This document shows positions 9,276 through 23,764 of a stretch of 64,000 nt of DNA, in pieces. The stretch lies in contig JARWIR010000047.1 in NCBI GenBank assembly GCA_029959085.1, forward strand, positions 2,356,001-2,420,000, in the 5' to 3' direction. Position numbers and translations under genes: made by a program. The DNA is from Nemophila menziesii (Eukaryota; Streptophyta; Magnoliopsida; Boraginales; Hydrophyllaceae). Within the stretch, counting starts at the first letter, position 1; the number at the start of each line of letters is the position of its first letter. A model generated the notes under the pieces. That model made no database searches, was not told the DNA's origin, and saw only the letters and a list, made by a program, of their open reading frames with translations.

Positions 9276-11214
9276 ATTAAAAAAATAAACCTTTTTTCAC
9301 GGAGTACTTGAAATATGATGGTCAACGATCTTATGTGGGATAGAAAATGCACTTTGTCTTCTTAAGATCGGAGGTTTGGACATATCCATAGACAAGAAGC
9401 GGTAATATTTTTATTGTTTGGGACTATATATTAAGCGGCGGAGTTAGGGTTGGGTTACAATAAACTATGCAACCCAACATATTAAAAAGTAGTCCAACTA
9501 AAAAGACACGGAGACAAACATTTTTTTGACCAGCCCAAGTTTTGGATTAGTCCAATCCAAAGTCACACTGGCCAAACATTTTTTTAGCCCAACCTATATT
9601 TTATAAGAGATATTATAGTTTTTGGGTGGAGCTATATCGTAAAAGGACGAAGTTTGGTTACAGCGTAACAATTTAAAATTACCCCAACCTATTTAAAATT
9701 AAAAGCCACAATGGCCAAATACTCTACGAGCACAACATATTTTTTACAACACAATGTACAAATTTTAAATTAATTATTCCGGATCAACCCCAATAACCAC
9801 ACTAGTCATTAAGTTCCCATTTTCAAATAATAATAATTATATATGCATGTCTTATGGACAGATCAAAATGGTTTTATTTTTGGCTATGATCTTACGTAAT
9901 TTTAAATATAAAATCTAAAATTTTGAATGGATTTTGTGCGAGCGTTGGTAAAGATACACATTTATTAAAACAATATTTGCAAAAACACAAAACCAAAAAG
10001 AAAAAAAGGGTATGTGAGGATAGAAGGTTTCGAAAATTAAGTGCAAAAATGAAAACAAATATAAACAAAAATACAATCCTTAACGAGGGACCAGTTATAT
10101 CCTCCAAATATATTTATGCTTGTTGTGATCAAAACAGATCTATAAATAAGTGAATTTTGATGAAGAACCGAGTAAGTAAACTAGATACCCAAAGCTGACA
10201 AAAATACAAACAAGTAAGAGTGACTTCCCATGTGAAAATCGATGAATAGCTCCTTCCCATGAAGATTAAAACTTAATTCCGAAGTGACTGTTTAGCATAC
10301 GAAATTCCTAGTGGCAAGAGATATATTTGCACCCAAAATGGACTTACAAGAATAACAAGGGAGAGAGTAACAAAGACAGATGAATTTGGAGGATTGGCTT
10401 ATAGTTGAAGATTAAGATCATCTTTTCTCGTTCTCTGCGTATGTCGCATTTTCTACTTCATGAACATCATGCACGCCTAACCTAAAGAAATAGAGCATCC
10501 TTCTTCTATGAGTCATGTTTTATTTATTAGAATTTGTTTGTTTAGCTTTAACTTTTGACCAGATAAATATTGAACTGAATATTTAAGCTTTCTTTGTTTT
10601 TACTCGAGTGTTACATTTTTCGAACACAACTCAAATTGACCCAACTTGCTGAATGCAATATTTAATATTATTAATCAGAATAAGTAAAATGTTGTCCTAG
10701 TTAATATTTGAACTATATTTTTATACGCCCTCCTTCCAACTTTATTTATTAACCTTTTTTCGTGAGTAATGATTAAGAATTTTTTTATTAGCATCGCTAT
10801 TTGAAATATCACTCTTACTCAATAAGTATAAGGTTATTTATTGCACTACTCCTTTTAACTAATTAAAAGATGTCTTTATATTGTAAAATAAAACAAAAAC
10901 TTATTGAACATCCTCTTTTAAAAAGCTGGAGAAAAAAAGATGGACATGGGGAGTTATAATATAAAATATAATTAGAATTAAATAGTTTTAAAAATTTGAA
11001 TTTTGAAATTCGGAAACTTAATTTTATATTTCTCAGTAATAGTGAAAAATTAATATAGTTTCATATAAGATATTATCGCAATCCAATATGTATTTCATTA
11101 TTGTACAAATTGTAACTATATAAATATATGTTTTGTCATCCATTGAACAAATATTAAACAGAGTAACGCTTAACTTAACTAGCCAAAATAACAGGATTTT
11201 TATTTTAGCAAATC

Positions 11215-11677
11215 ATGAATTTTCAAACTAGTGAGACAAAAAATATTTCTATGCCTTGTTTTCAACCTTCCTAGTCCTCTTGCCTAATATCTCCTCATAA
11301 TGGCATTTTAGATGAGTATGGAATTGTTGAATCATCCATCTATTATAGTTAAATGATAAAATTGAGTGATTCCAAAATTGAATTAATCTCTAATGAAACC
11401 GTTAGTGTTATAAATTCTCTAGAGTATGAGTTTTTACCTCTTAAGCTATATAAGGAGACATGACATTTACTTATATAATCATGGGGTAAATATTTATTTC
11501 GGGATGTTTTACAAGTATAAATATTCCACAAATGACATTACGAATAAATGTGTAGTATTACAACACGCCTATGAGAAATCTGGGATTTCCTCCTACTTTG
11601 GGAAGTGTACTTATGATTCCAACGAGGCCACCTTTTCATGGAGCTGCCTAGTCACCAAATATGAACTAATTAACTAG
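11215..11677 (+). pseudogene. SUVR-like 5' fragment, U3
   Basis: Protein-level copy of U2, with the same internal stops and the same frame change before HDIYLYNHG. Confidence 0.6.
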
Positions 11678-13026
11678 ATATCCTGATTAATGAAAAATAT
11701 TTACCCATAACTAATATTAGATTGTTCCTTTAATAATTGTGATTTTTATTAAGCTTGGCCTAATTCTTTTCAAATAAAAAAATAAGGGTGGAGAAGCTCT
11801 TATGATCAATTTACATAATTCTTAAATTATAATATTTTCTTATACTTTAAATACATAATTGATTACATGATAAATTTACTCGATGAAGGGATCTTGTGTA
11901 ACTATTTTTAATTTATATGAAGTTAGATTAAACTCTGTTTTTGTCAAGAATGCAAATGTCTAAAGAAGTTAAAAAAGTAACTTTAAGTCCTATGTCCACA
12001 AAAATACCCTATTTCAGAGACCATGATTACTTTTTATATTCCATCATTATTAGAAAATATAAGAATGTAAAATTTATATAAAGATAGCATTAAAAATGTT
12101 GAGAATTGTTTTTATATTATAAATAGATAAATGATATTTTGCATTTCTTTTTAGGAAGATAGTAAAATAAAGTTGAACATAGAGAGTATTTAAAGTAATT
12201 GCATTGAATGCATATATTAAAATTTCAATGAATTTCAACATAAAGAGTAACATTAACTGATATCAGTAAGGGATTCATGGTATTATTTAAAATTATTTTA
12301 TTAATATTTAGATAGTATATTAACATAATTTATTGTAATATTTGACTTTTATCTAAAAAAGAAAAATCTAAAATGTATAAGAATATCTAATATTGCAAAT
12401 TCAATAAGTGAATCATATCTTCCTTATCCACTTGGATGGCTTTTTCGCACAAATTCCCCTTATTTTTAATCAAGCATTCATTGAGATTGTCTTCCCTTTG
12501 CACCTGATCTTCTATTTCCAATCACGTTTTCTTCCGATCTAAATGAATTGCTCCCTACCTTAATCAAAATTTCGACTGTGCCAGAGCTGGTTTCTTTCCT
12601 TGGGGTGTACCCTTTTCTTGATCCGCAATTCTGTAAACAAACAAAAACTATATAATATTTATAAGGCTTGATTTTTTGTCAAAAAAACATATTTAGCGTT
12701 AGCAAAATATTATTTTAAATTAATAAAAAAGAATATTATTGAAATCTTAATTGAAATGTTTCTATTAGACAAAAGGGTTGCTAATTGATATTTGTATCAG
12801 AATTATATTTGTTAGTTTTCATAGAAAGAAGTGAAACAATGGAAGAAAAGTTTTTGAGCTCTTAAGATGACCATATATATTTACCCAATAAAAACAATCA
12901 GTTATCCGTAATTTTATTTAATTAAAGTTATATTAAACAGGTGATGAATGCAATAGAAGTATTAGAAATATATGGATGGGTCTTTCTTGAAAAATATATA
13001 ATATTTATTAAAATTGATTTTTTTAG

Positions 13027-13305
13027 TATATATGTAAGACGGAGAGAAGATTTCTTACACAAGTTTATATCCATGAACGAGGAACCTGGGAATAATTATA
13101 AGAACTATTGTAAGGATTGTCCGATAGAGAAAGCTAAGGCTAAAGAGGGATCTAAGCCTGAAAAATGCAACGTCACTTGTTGCGAGATTTTATCAAGGAA
13201 TGCTGGTTAAAATGTGGCTGCAACGTTAAGCAATGTAAGAATAGAGTAATCCAGCAAGACATTTCTCGCAAGTTGCAGGTTATACTCACAAAAAACTATT
13301 TTTGA
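13027..13305 (+). pseudogene. SUVR-like 3' fragment, U3
   Basis: Identical in translation to U1, including the missing G after KPEKCN. As in U1, the frame is open upstream of the acceptor-like TAG as well (12941-13210), by chance. Confidence 0.82.
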
Positions 13306-15244
13306 ATTAAAAAAATAAACCTTTTTTCACGGAGTACTTGAAATATGATGGTCAACGATCTTATGTGGGATAGAAAATGCACTTTGTCTTCTTAAGATCG
13401 GAGGTTTGGACATATCCATAGACAAGAAGCGGTAATATTTTTATTGTTTGGGACTATATATTAAGCGGCGGAGTTAGGGTTGGGTTACAATAAACTATGC
13501 AACCCAACATATTAAAAAGTAGTCCAACTAAAAAGACACGGAGACAAACATTTTTTTGACCAGCCCAAGTTTTGGATTAGTCCAATCCAAAGTCACACTG
13601 GCCAAACATTTTTTTAGCCCAACCTATATTTTATAAGAGATATTATAGTTTTTGGGTGGAGCTATATCGTAAAAGGACGAAGTTTGGTTACAGCGTAACA
13701 ATTTAAAATTACCCCAACCTATTTAAAATTAAAAGCCACAATGGCCAAATACTCTACGAGCACAACATATTTTTTACAACATAATGTACAAATTTTAAAT
13801 TAATTATTCCGGATCAACCCCAATAACCACACTAGTCATTAAGTTCCCATTTTCAAATAATAATAATTATATATGCATGTCTTATGGACAGATCAAAATG
13901 GTTTTATTTTTGGCTATGATCTTACGTAATTTTAAATATAAAATCTAAAATTTTGAATGGATTTTGTGCGAGCGTTGGTAAAGATACACATTTATTAAAA
14001 CAATATTTGCAAAAACACAAAACCAAAAAGAAAAAAAGGGTATGTGAGGATAGAAGGTTTCGAAAATTATGTGCAAAAATGAAAACAAATATAAACAAAA
14101 ATACAATCCTTAACGAGGGACCAGTTATATCCTCCAAATATATTTATGCTTGTTGTGATCAAAACAGATCTATAAATAAGTGAATTTTGATGAAGAACCG
14201 AGTAAGTAAACTAGATACCCAAAGCTGACAAAAATACAAACAAGTAAGAGTGACTTCCCATGTGAAAATCGATGAATAGCTCCTTCCCATGAAGATTAAA
14301 ACTTAATTCCGAAGTGACTGTTTAGCATACGAAATTCCTAGTGGCAAGAGATATATTTGCACCCAAAATGGACTTACAAGAATAACAAGGGAGAGAGTAA
14401 CAAAGACAGATGAATTTGGAGGATTGGCTTATAGTTGAAGATTAAGATCATCTTTTCTCGTTCTCTGCGTATGTCGCATTTTCTACTTCATGAACATCAT
14501 GCACGCCTAACCTAAAGAAATAGAGCATCCTTCTTCTATGAGTCATGTTTTATTTATTAGAATTTGTTTGTTTAGCTTTAACTTTTGACCAGATAAATAT
14601 TGAACTGAATATTTAAGCTTTCTTTGTTTTTACTCGAGTGTTACATTTTTCGAACACAACTCAAATTGACCCAACTTGCTGAATGCAATATTTAATATTA
14701 TTAATCAGAATAAGTAAAATGTTGTCCTAGTTAATATTTGAACTATATTTTTATACGCCCTCCTTCCAACTTTATTTATTAACCTTTTTTCGTGAGTAAT
14801 GATTAAGAATTTTTTTATTAGCATCGCTATTTGAAATATCACTCTTACTCAATAAGTATAAGGTTATTTATTGCACTACTCCTTTTAACTAATTAAAAGA
14901 TGTCTTTATATTGTAAAATAAAACAAAAACTTATTGAACATCCTCTTTTAAAAAGCTGGAGAAAAAAAGATGGACATGGGGAGTTATAATATAAAATATA
15001 ATTAGAATTAAATAGTTTTAAAAATTTGAATTTTGAAATTTGGAAACTTAATTTTATATTTCTCAGTAATAGTGAAAAATTAATATAGTTTCATATAAGA
15101 TATTATCGCAATCCAATATGTATTTCATTATTGTACAAATTGTAACTATATAAATATATGTTTTGTCATCCATTGAACAAATATTAAACAGAGTAACGCT
15201 TAACTTAACTAGCCAAAATAACAGGATTTTTATTTTAGCAAATC

Positions 15245-15707
15245 ATGAATTTTCAAACTAGTGAGACAAAAAATATTTCTATGCCTTGTTTTCAACCTTC
15301 CTAGTCCTCTTGCCTAATATCTCCTCATAATGGCATTTTAGATGAGTATGGAATTGTTGAATCATCCATCTATTATAGTTAAATGATAAAATTGAGTGAT
15401 TCCAAAATTGAATTAATCTCTAATGAAACCGTTAGTGTTATAAATTCTCTAGAGTATGAGTTTTTACCTCTTAAGCTATATAAGGAGACATGACATTTAC
15501 TTATATAATCATGGGGTAAATATTTATTTCGGGATGTTTTACAAGTATAAATATTCCACAAATGACATTACGAATAAATGTGTAGTATTACAACACGCCT
15601 ATGAGAAATCTGGGATTTCCTCCTACTTTGGGAAGTGTACTTATGATTCCAACGAGGCCACCTTTTCATGGAGCTGCCTAGTCACCAAATATGAACTAAT
15701 TAACTAG
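15245..15707 (+). pseudogene. SUVR-like 5' fragment, U4
   Basis: Same translation and same stops as U2 and U3. Confidence 0.6.
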
Positions 15708-17057
15708 ATATCCTGATTAATGAAAAATATTTACCCATAACTAATATTAGATTGTTCCTTTAATAATTGTGATTTTTATTAAGCTTGGCCTAATTCTTTT
15801 CAAATAAAAAAATAAGGGTGGAGAAGCTCTTATGATCAATTTACATAATTCTTAAATTATAATATTTTCTTATACTTTAAATACATAATTGATTACATGA
15901 TAAATTTACTCGATAAAGGGATCTTGTGTAACTATTTTTAATTTATATGAAGTTAGATTAAACTCTGTTTTTGTCAAGAATGCAAATGTCTAAAGAAATT
16001 AAAAAAGTAACTTTAAGTCCTATGTCCACAAAAATACCCTATTTCAGAGACCATGATTACTTTTTATATTCCATCATTATTAGAAAATATAAGAATGTAA
16101 AATTTATATAAAGATAGCATTAAAAATGTTGAGAATTGTTTTTATATTATAAATAGATAAATGATATTTTGCATTTCTTTTTAGGAAGATAGTAAAATAA
16201 AGTTGAACATAGAGAGTATTTAAAGTAATTGCATTGAATGCATATATTAAAATTTCAATGAATTTCAACATAAAGAGTAACATTAACTGATATCAGTAAG
16301 GGATTCATGGTATTATTTAAAATTATTTTATTAATATTTAGATAGTATATTAACATAATTTATTGTAATATTTGACTTTTATCTAAAAAAGAAAAATCTA
16401 AAATGTATAAGAATATCTAATATTGCAAATTCAATAAGTGAATCATATCTTCCTTATCCACTTGGATGGCTTTTTCTCACAAATTCCCCTTATTTTTAAT
16501 CAAGCATTCATTGAGATTGTCTTCCCTTTGCACCTGATCTTCTATTTCCAATCACGTTTTCTTCCGATCCAAATGAATTGCTCCCTACCTTAATCAAAAT
16601 TTCGACTGTGCCAGAGCTGGTTTCTTTCCTTGGGGTGTACCCTTTTCTTGATCCGCAATTCTGTAAACAAACAAAAACTATATAATATTTATAAGGCTTG
16701 ATTTTTTGTCAAAAAAACATATTTAGCGTTAGCAAAATATTATTTTAAATTAATAAAAAAGAATATTATTGAAATCTTAATTGAAATGTTTCTATTAAAC
16801 AAAAGGGTTGCTAATTGATATTTGTATCAGAATTATATTTGTTAGTTTTCATAGAAAGAAGTGAAACAATGGAAGAAAAGTTTTTGAGCTCTTAAGATGA
16901 CTATATATATTTACCCAATAAAAACAATCAGTTATCTGTAATTTTATTTAATTAAAGTTATATTAAACAGGTGATGAATGCAATAGAAGTATTAGAAATA
17001 TATGGATGGGTCTTTCTTGAAAAATATATAATATTTATTAAAATTGATTTTTTTTAG

Positions 17058-17333
17058 TATATATGTAAGACGAGAAGATTTCTTACACAAGTTTATATCC
17101 ATGAACGAGGAACCTGGGAATAATTATAAGAACTATTGTAAGGATTGTCCGATAGAGAAAGCTAAGGCTAAAGAGGGATCTAAGCCTGAAAAATGCAACG
17201 TCACTTGTTGCGAGATTTTATCAAGGAATGCTGGTTAAAATGTGGCTGCAACGTTAAGCAATGTAAGAATAGAGTAATCCAGCAAGACATTTCTCGCAAG
17301 TTGCAGGTTATACTCACAAAAAACTATTTTTGA
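17058..17333 (+). pseudogene. SUVR-like 3' fragment, U4
   Basis: In-frame loss of three bases turns RRRED into RRED near the start. It retains the group A frameshift after KPEKCN. Confidence 0.82.
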
Positions 17334-19272
17334 ATTAAAAAAATAAACCTTTTTTCACGGAGTACTTGAAATATGATGGTCAACGATCTTATGTGGGATA
17401 GAAAATGCACTTTGTCTTCTTAAGATCGGAGGTTTGGACATATCCATAGACAAGAAGCGGTAATATTTTTATTGTTTGGGACTATATATTAAGCGGCGGA
17501 GTTAGGGTTGGGTTACAATAAACTATGCAACCCAACATATTAAAAAGTAGTCCAACTAAAAAGACACGGAGACAAACATTTTCTTGACCAGCCCAAGTTT
17601 TGGATTAGTCCAATCCAAAGTCACACTGGCCAAACATTTTTTTAGCCCAACCTATATTTTATAAGAGATATTATAGTTTTTGGGTGGAGCTATATCGTAA
17701 AAGGACGAAGTTTGGTTACAGCGTAACAATTTAAAATTACCCCAACCTATTTAAAATTAAAAGCCACAATGGCCAAATACTCTACGAGCACAACATATTT
17801 TTTACAACATAATGTACAAATTTTAAATTAATTATTCCGGATCAACCCCAATAACCACACTAGTCATTAAGTTCCCATTTTCAAATAATAATAATTATAT
17901 ATGCATGTCTTATGGACAGATCAAAATGGTTTTATTTTTGGCTATGATCTTACGTAATTTTAAATATAAAATCTAAAATTTTGAATGGATTTTGTGCGAG
18001 CGTTGGTAAAGATACACATTTATTAAAACAATATTTGCAAAAACACAAAACCAAAAAGAAAAAAAGGGTATGTGAGGATAGAAGGTTTCGAAAATTAAGT
18101 GCAAAAATGAAAACAAATATAAACAAAAATACAATCCTTAACGAGGGACCAGTTATATCCTCCAAATATATTTATGCTTGTTGTGATCAAAACAGATCTA
18201 TAAATAAGTGAATTTTGATGAAGAACCGAGTAAGTAAACTAGATACCCAAAGCTGACAAAAATACAAACAAGTAAGAGTGACTTCCCATGTGAAAATCGA
18301 TGAATAGCTCCTTCCCATGAAGATTAAAACTTAATTCCGAAGTGACTGTTTAGCATACGAAATTCCTAGTGGCAAGAGATATATTTGCACCCAAAATGGA
18401 CTTACAAGAATAACAAGGGAGAGAGTAACAAAGACAGATGAATTTGGAGGATTGGCTTATAGTTGAAGATTAAGATCATCTTTTCTCGTTCTCTGCGTAT
18501 GTCGCATTTTCTACTTCATGAACATCATGCACGCCTAACCTAAAGAAATAGAGCATCCTTCTTCTATGAGTCATGTTTTATTTATTAGAATTTGTTTGTT
18601 TAGCTTTAACTTTTGACCAGATAAATATTGAACTGAATATTTAAGCTTTCTTTGTTTTTACTCGAGTGTTACATTTTTCGAACACAACTCAAATTGACCC
18701 AACTTGCTGAATGCAATATTTAATATTATTAATCAGAATAAGTAAAATGTTGTCCTAGTTAATATTTGAACTATATTTTTATACGCCCTCCTTCCAACTT
18801 TATTTATTAACCTTTTTTCGTGAGTAATGATTAAGAATTTTTTTATTAGCATCGCTATTTGAAATATCACTCTTACTCAATAAGTATAAGGTTATTTATT
18901 GCACTACTCCTTTTAACTAATTAAAAGATGTCTTTATATTGTAAAATAAAACAAAAACTTATTGAACATCCTCTTTTAAAAAGCTGGAGAAAAAAAGATG
19001 GACATGGGGAGTTATAATATAAAATATAATTAGAATTAAATAGTTTTAAAAATTTGAATTTTGAAATTTGGAAACTTAATTTTATATTTCCCAGTAATAG
19101 TGAAAAATTAATATAGTTTCATATAAGATATTATCGCAATCCAATATGTATTTCATTATTGTACAAATTGTAACTATATAAATATATGTTTTGTCATCCA
19201 TTGAACAAATATTAAACAGAGTAACGCTTAACTTAACTAGCCAAAATAACAGGATTTTTATTTTAGCAAATC

Positions 19273-19734
19273 ATGAATTTTCAAACTAGTGAGACAAAAA
19301 ATATTTCTATGCCTTGTTTTCAACCTTCCTAGTCCTCTTGCCTAATATCTCTCATAATGGCATTTTAGATGAGTATGGAATTGTTGAATCATCCATCTAT
19401 TATAGTTAAATGATAAAATTGAGTGATTCCAAAATTGAATTAATCTCTAATGAAACCGTTAGTGTTATAAATTCTCTAGAGTATGAGTTTTTACCTCTTA
19501 AGCTATATAAGGAGACATGACATTTACTTATATAATCATGGGGTAAATATTTATTTCGGGATGTTTTACAAGTATAAATATTCCACAAATGACATTACGA
19601 ATAAATGTGTAGTATTACAACACGCCTATGAGAAATCTGGGATTTCCTCCTACTTTGGGAAGTGTACTTATGATTCCAACGAGGCCACCTTTTCATGGAG
19701 CTGCCTAGTCACCAAATATGAACTAATTAACTAG
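19273..19734 (+). pseudogene. SUVR-like 5' fragment, U5
   Basis: As in the other group A units, but with a further 1-nt deletion in the first open stretch (ATCTCTCAT for ATCTCCTCAT). The second frame (19483-19734) is unchanged. Confidence 0.6.
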
Positions 19735-21084
19735 ATATCCTGATTAATGAAAAATATTTACCCATAACTAATATTAGATTGTTCCTTTAATAATTGTGAT
19801 TTTTATTAAGCTTGGCCTAATTCTTTTCAAATAAAAAAATAAGGGTGGAGAAGCTCTTATGATCAATTTACATAATTCTTAAATTATAATATTTTCTTAT
19901 ACTTTAAATACATAATTGATTACATGATAAATTTACTCGATAAAGGGATCTTGTGTAACTATTTTTAATTTATATGAAGTTAGATTAAACTCTGTTTTTG
20001 TCAAGAATGCAAATGTCTAAAGAAATTAAAAAAGTAACTTTAAGTCCTATGTCCACAAAAATACCCTATTTCAGAGACCATGATTACTTTTTATATTCCA
20101 TCATTATTAGAAAATATAAGAATGTAAAATTTATATAAAGATAGCATTAAAAATGTTGAGAATTGTTTTTATATTATAAATAGATAAATGATATTTTGCA
20201 TTTCTTTTTAGGAAGATAGTAAAATAAAGTTGAACATAGAGAGTATTTAAAGTAATTGCATTGAATGCATATATTAAAATTTCAATGAATTTCAACATAA
20301 AGAGTAACATTAACTGATATCAGTAAGGGATTCATGGTATTATTTAAAATTATTTTATTAATATTTAGATAGTATATTAACATAATTTATTGTAATATTT
20401 GACTTTTATCTAAAAAAGAAAAATCTAAAATGTATAAGAATATCTAATATTGCAAATTCAATAAGTGAATCATATCTTCCTTATCCACTTGGATGGCTTT
20501 TTCTCACAAATTCCCCTTATTTTTAATCAAGCATTCATTGAGATTGTCTTCCCTTTGCACCTGATCTTCTATTTCCAATCACGTTTTCTTCCGATCTAAA
20601 TGAATTGCTCCCTACCTTAATCAAAATTTCGACTGTGCCAGAGCTGGTTTCTTTCCTTGGGGTGTACCCTTTTCTTGATCCGCAATTCTGTAAACAAACA
20701 AAAACTATATAATATTTATAAGGCTTGATTTTTTGTCAAAAAAACATATTTAGCGTTAGCAAAATATTATTTTAAATTAATAAAAAAGAATATTATTGAA
20801 ATCTTAATTGAAATGTTTCTATTAAACAAAAGGGTTGCTAATTGATATTTGTATCAGAATTATATTTGTTAGTTTTCATAGAAAGAAGTGAAACAATGGA
20901 AGAAAAGTTTTTGAGCTCTTAAGATGACCATATATATTTACCCAATAAAAACAATCAGTTATCCGTAATTTTATTTAATTAAAGTTATATTAAACAGGTG
21001 ATGAATGCAATAGAAGTATTAGAAATATATGGATGGGTCTTTCTTGAAAAATATATAATATTTATTAAAATTGATTTTTTTTAG

Positions 21085-21363
21085 TATATATGTAAGACGG
21101 AGAGAAGATTTCTTACACAAGTTTATATCCATGAACGAGGACCCTGGGAATAATTATAAGAACTATTGTAAGGATTGTCCGATAGAGAAAGCTAAGGTTA
21201 AAGAGGGATCTAAGCCTGAAAAATGCAACGTCACTTGTTGCGAGATTTTATCAAGGAATGCTGGTTAAAATGTGGCTGCAACGTTAAGCAATGTAAGAAT
21301 AGAGTAATCCAGCAAGACATTTCTCGCAAGTTGCAGGTTATACTCACAAAAAACTATTTTTGA
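21085..21363 (+). pseudogene. SUVR-like 3' fragment, U5
   Basis: Two private substitutions, NEEP to NEDP and KAKAKE to KAKVKE, and the group A frameshift. Confidence 0.82.
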
Positions 21364-23302
21364 ATTAAAAAAATAAACCTTTTTTCACGGAGTACTTGAA
21401 ATATGATGGTCAACGATCTTATGTGGGATAGAAAATGCACTTTGTCTTCTTAAGATCGGAGGTTTGGACATATCCATAGACAAGAAGCGGTAATATTTTT
21501 ATTGTTTGGGACTATATATTAAGCGGCGGAGTTAGGGTTGGGTTACAATAAACTATGCAACCCAACATATTAAAAAGTAGTCCAACTAAAAAGACACGGA
21601 GACAAACATTTTTTTGACCAGCCCAAGTTTTGGATTAGTCCAATCCAAAGTCACACTGGCCAAACATTTTTTTAGCCCAACCTATATTTTATAAGAGATA
21701 TTATAGTTTTTGGGTGGAGCTATATCGTAAAAGGACGAAGTTTGGTTACAGCGTAACAATTTAAAATTACCCCAACCTATTTAAAATTAAAAGCCACAAT
21801 GGCCAAATACTCTACGAGCACAACATATTTTTTACAACATAATGTACAAATTTTAAATTAATTATTCCGGATCAACCCCAATAACCACACTAGTCATTAA
21901 GTTCCCATTTTCAAATAATAATAATTATATATGCATGTCTTATGGACAGATCAAAATGGTTTTATTTTTGGCTATGATCTTACGTAATTTTAAATATAAA
22001 ATCTAAAATTTTGAATGGATTTTGTGCGAGCGTTGGTAAAGATACACATTTATTAAAACAATATTTGCAAAAACACAAAACCAAAAAGAAAAAAAGGGTA
22101 TGTGAGGATAGAAGGTTTCGAAAATTAAGTGCAAAAATGAAAACAAATATAAACAAAAATACAATCCTTAACGAGGGACCAGTTATATCCTCCAAATATA
22201 TTTATGCTTGTTGTGATCAAAACAGATCTATAAATAAGTGAATTTTGATGAAGAACCGAGTAAGTAAACTAGATACCCAAAGCTGACAAAAATACAAACA
22301 AGTAAGAGTGACTTCCCATGTGAAAATCGATGAATAGCTCCTTCCCATGAAGATTAAAACTTAATTCCGAAGTGACTGTTTAGCATACGAAATTCCTAGT
22401 GGCAAGAGATATATTTGCACCCAAAATGGACTTACAAGAATAACAAGGGAGAGAGTAACAAAGACAGATGAATTTGGAGGATTGGCTTATAGTTGAAGAT
22501 TAAGATCATCTTTTCTCGTTCTCTGCGTATGTCGCATTTTCTACTTCATGAACATCATGCACGCCTAACCTAAAGAAATAGAGCATCCTTCTTCTATGAG
22601 TCATGTTTTATTTATTAGAATTTGTTTGTTTAGCTTTAACTTTTGACCAGATAAATATTGAACTGAATATTTAAGCTTTCTTTGTTTTTACTCGAGTGTT
22701 ACATTTTTCGAACACAACTCAAATTGACCCAACTTGCTGAATGCAATATTTAATATTATTAATCAGAATAAGTAAAATGTTGTCCTAGTTAATATTTGAA
22801 CTATATTTTTATACGCCCTCCTTCCAACTTTATTTATTAACCTTTTTTCGTGAGTAATGATTAAGAATTTTTTTATTAGCATCGCTATTTGAAATATCAC
22901 TCTTACTCAATAAGTATAAGGTTATTTATTGCACTACTCCTTTTAACTAATTAAAAGATGTCTTTATATTGTAAAATAAAACAAAAACTTATTGAACATC
23001 CTCTTTTAAAAAGCTGGAGAAAAAAAGATGGACATGGGGAGTTATAATATAAAATATAATTAGAATTAAATAGTTTTAAAAATTTGAATTTTGAAATTTG
23101 GAAACTTAATTTTATATTTCCCAGTAATAGTGAAAAATTAATATAGTTTCATATAAGATATTATCGCAATCCAATATGTATTTCATTATTGTACAAATTG
23201 TAACTATATAAATATATGTTTTGTCATCCATTGAACAAATATTAAACAGAGTAACGCTTAACTTAACTAGCCAAAATAACAGGATTTTTATTTTAGCAAA
23301 TC

Positions 23303-23764
23303 ATGAATTTTCAAACTAGTGAGACAAAAAATATTTCTATGCCTTGTTTTCAACCTTCCTAGTCCTCTTGCCTAATATCTCTCATAATGGCATTTTAGAT
23401 GAGTATGGAATTGTTGAATCATCCATCTATTATAGTTAAATGATAAAATTGAGTGATTCCAAAATTGAATTAATCTCTAATGAAACCGTTAGTGTTATAA
23501 ATTCTCTAGAGTATGAGTTTTTACCTCTTAAGCTATATAAGGAGACATGACATTTACTTATATAATCATGGGGTAAATATTTATTTCGGGATGTTTTACA
23601 AGTATAAATATTCCACAAATGACATTACGAATAAATGTGTAGTATTACAACACGCCTATGAGAAATCTGGGATTTCCTCCTACTTTGGGAAGTGTACTTA
23701 TGATTCCAACGAGGCCACCTTTTCATGGAGCTGCCTAGTCACCAAATATGAACTAATTAACTAG
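23303..23764 (+). pseudogene. SUVR-like 5' fragment, U6
   Basis: Same 1-nt deletion as U5 in the first stretch. Second frame (23513-23764) unchanged from U1-U5. Confidence 0.6.

Larger units (their letters stand above)
4031..9760 (+). repeat. Tandem unit U2 (group A) with MULE insertion
   Basis: 5730 bp. Removing the inserted element (1690 bp) and one 9-bp target copy leaves 4031 bp, the normal group A length. It shares markers with U4 in its second half (CTCGATAAAGG, TTTTTCTCAC, GTTATCTG), while U1 and U3 share the alternative bases. That suggests a two-unit duplication preceded the element's insertion. Confidence 0.95.
9761..13790 (+). repeat. Tandem unit U3 (group A)
   Basis: 4030 bp. 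The head reads TTTTGAATGG instead of TTTTGAAGGG, a marker shared with U4-U6. The second half carries the U1-type bases (CTCGATGAAGG, TTTTTCGCAC). Confidence 0.95.
13791..17818 (+). repeat. Tandem unit U4 (group A)
   Basis: 4028 bp. Second half with U2-type markers, including GTTATCTG, but without the MULE. The head frame (13953-14183) has one private change, RKLCAKM for RKLSAKM. Confidence 0.95.
17819..21848 (+). repeat. Tandem unit U5 (group A)
   Basis: 4030 bp. Shares with U6 a 1-nt loss in ATATCTCTCATAATGG and the change TTTCCCAGTAAT, so U5 and the first part of U6 are sister copies. Confidence 0.95.
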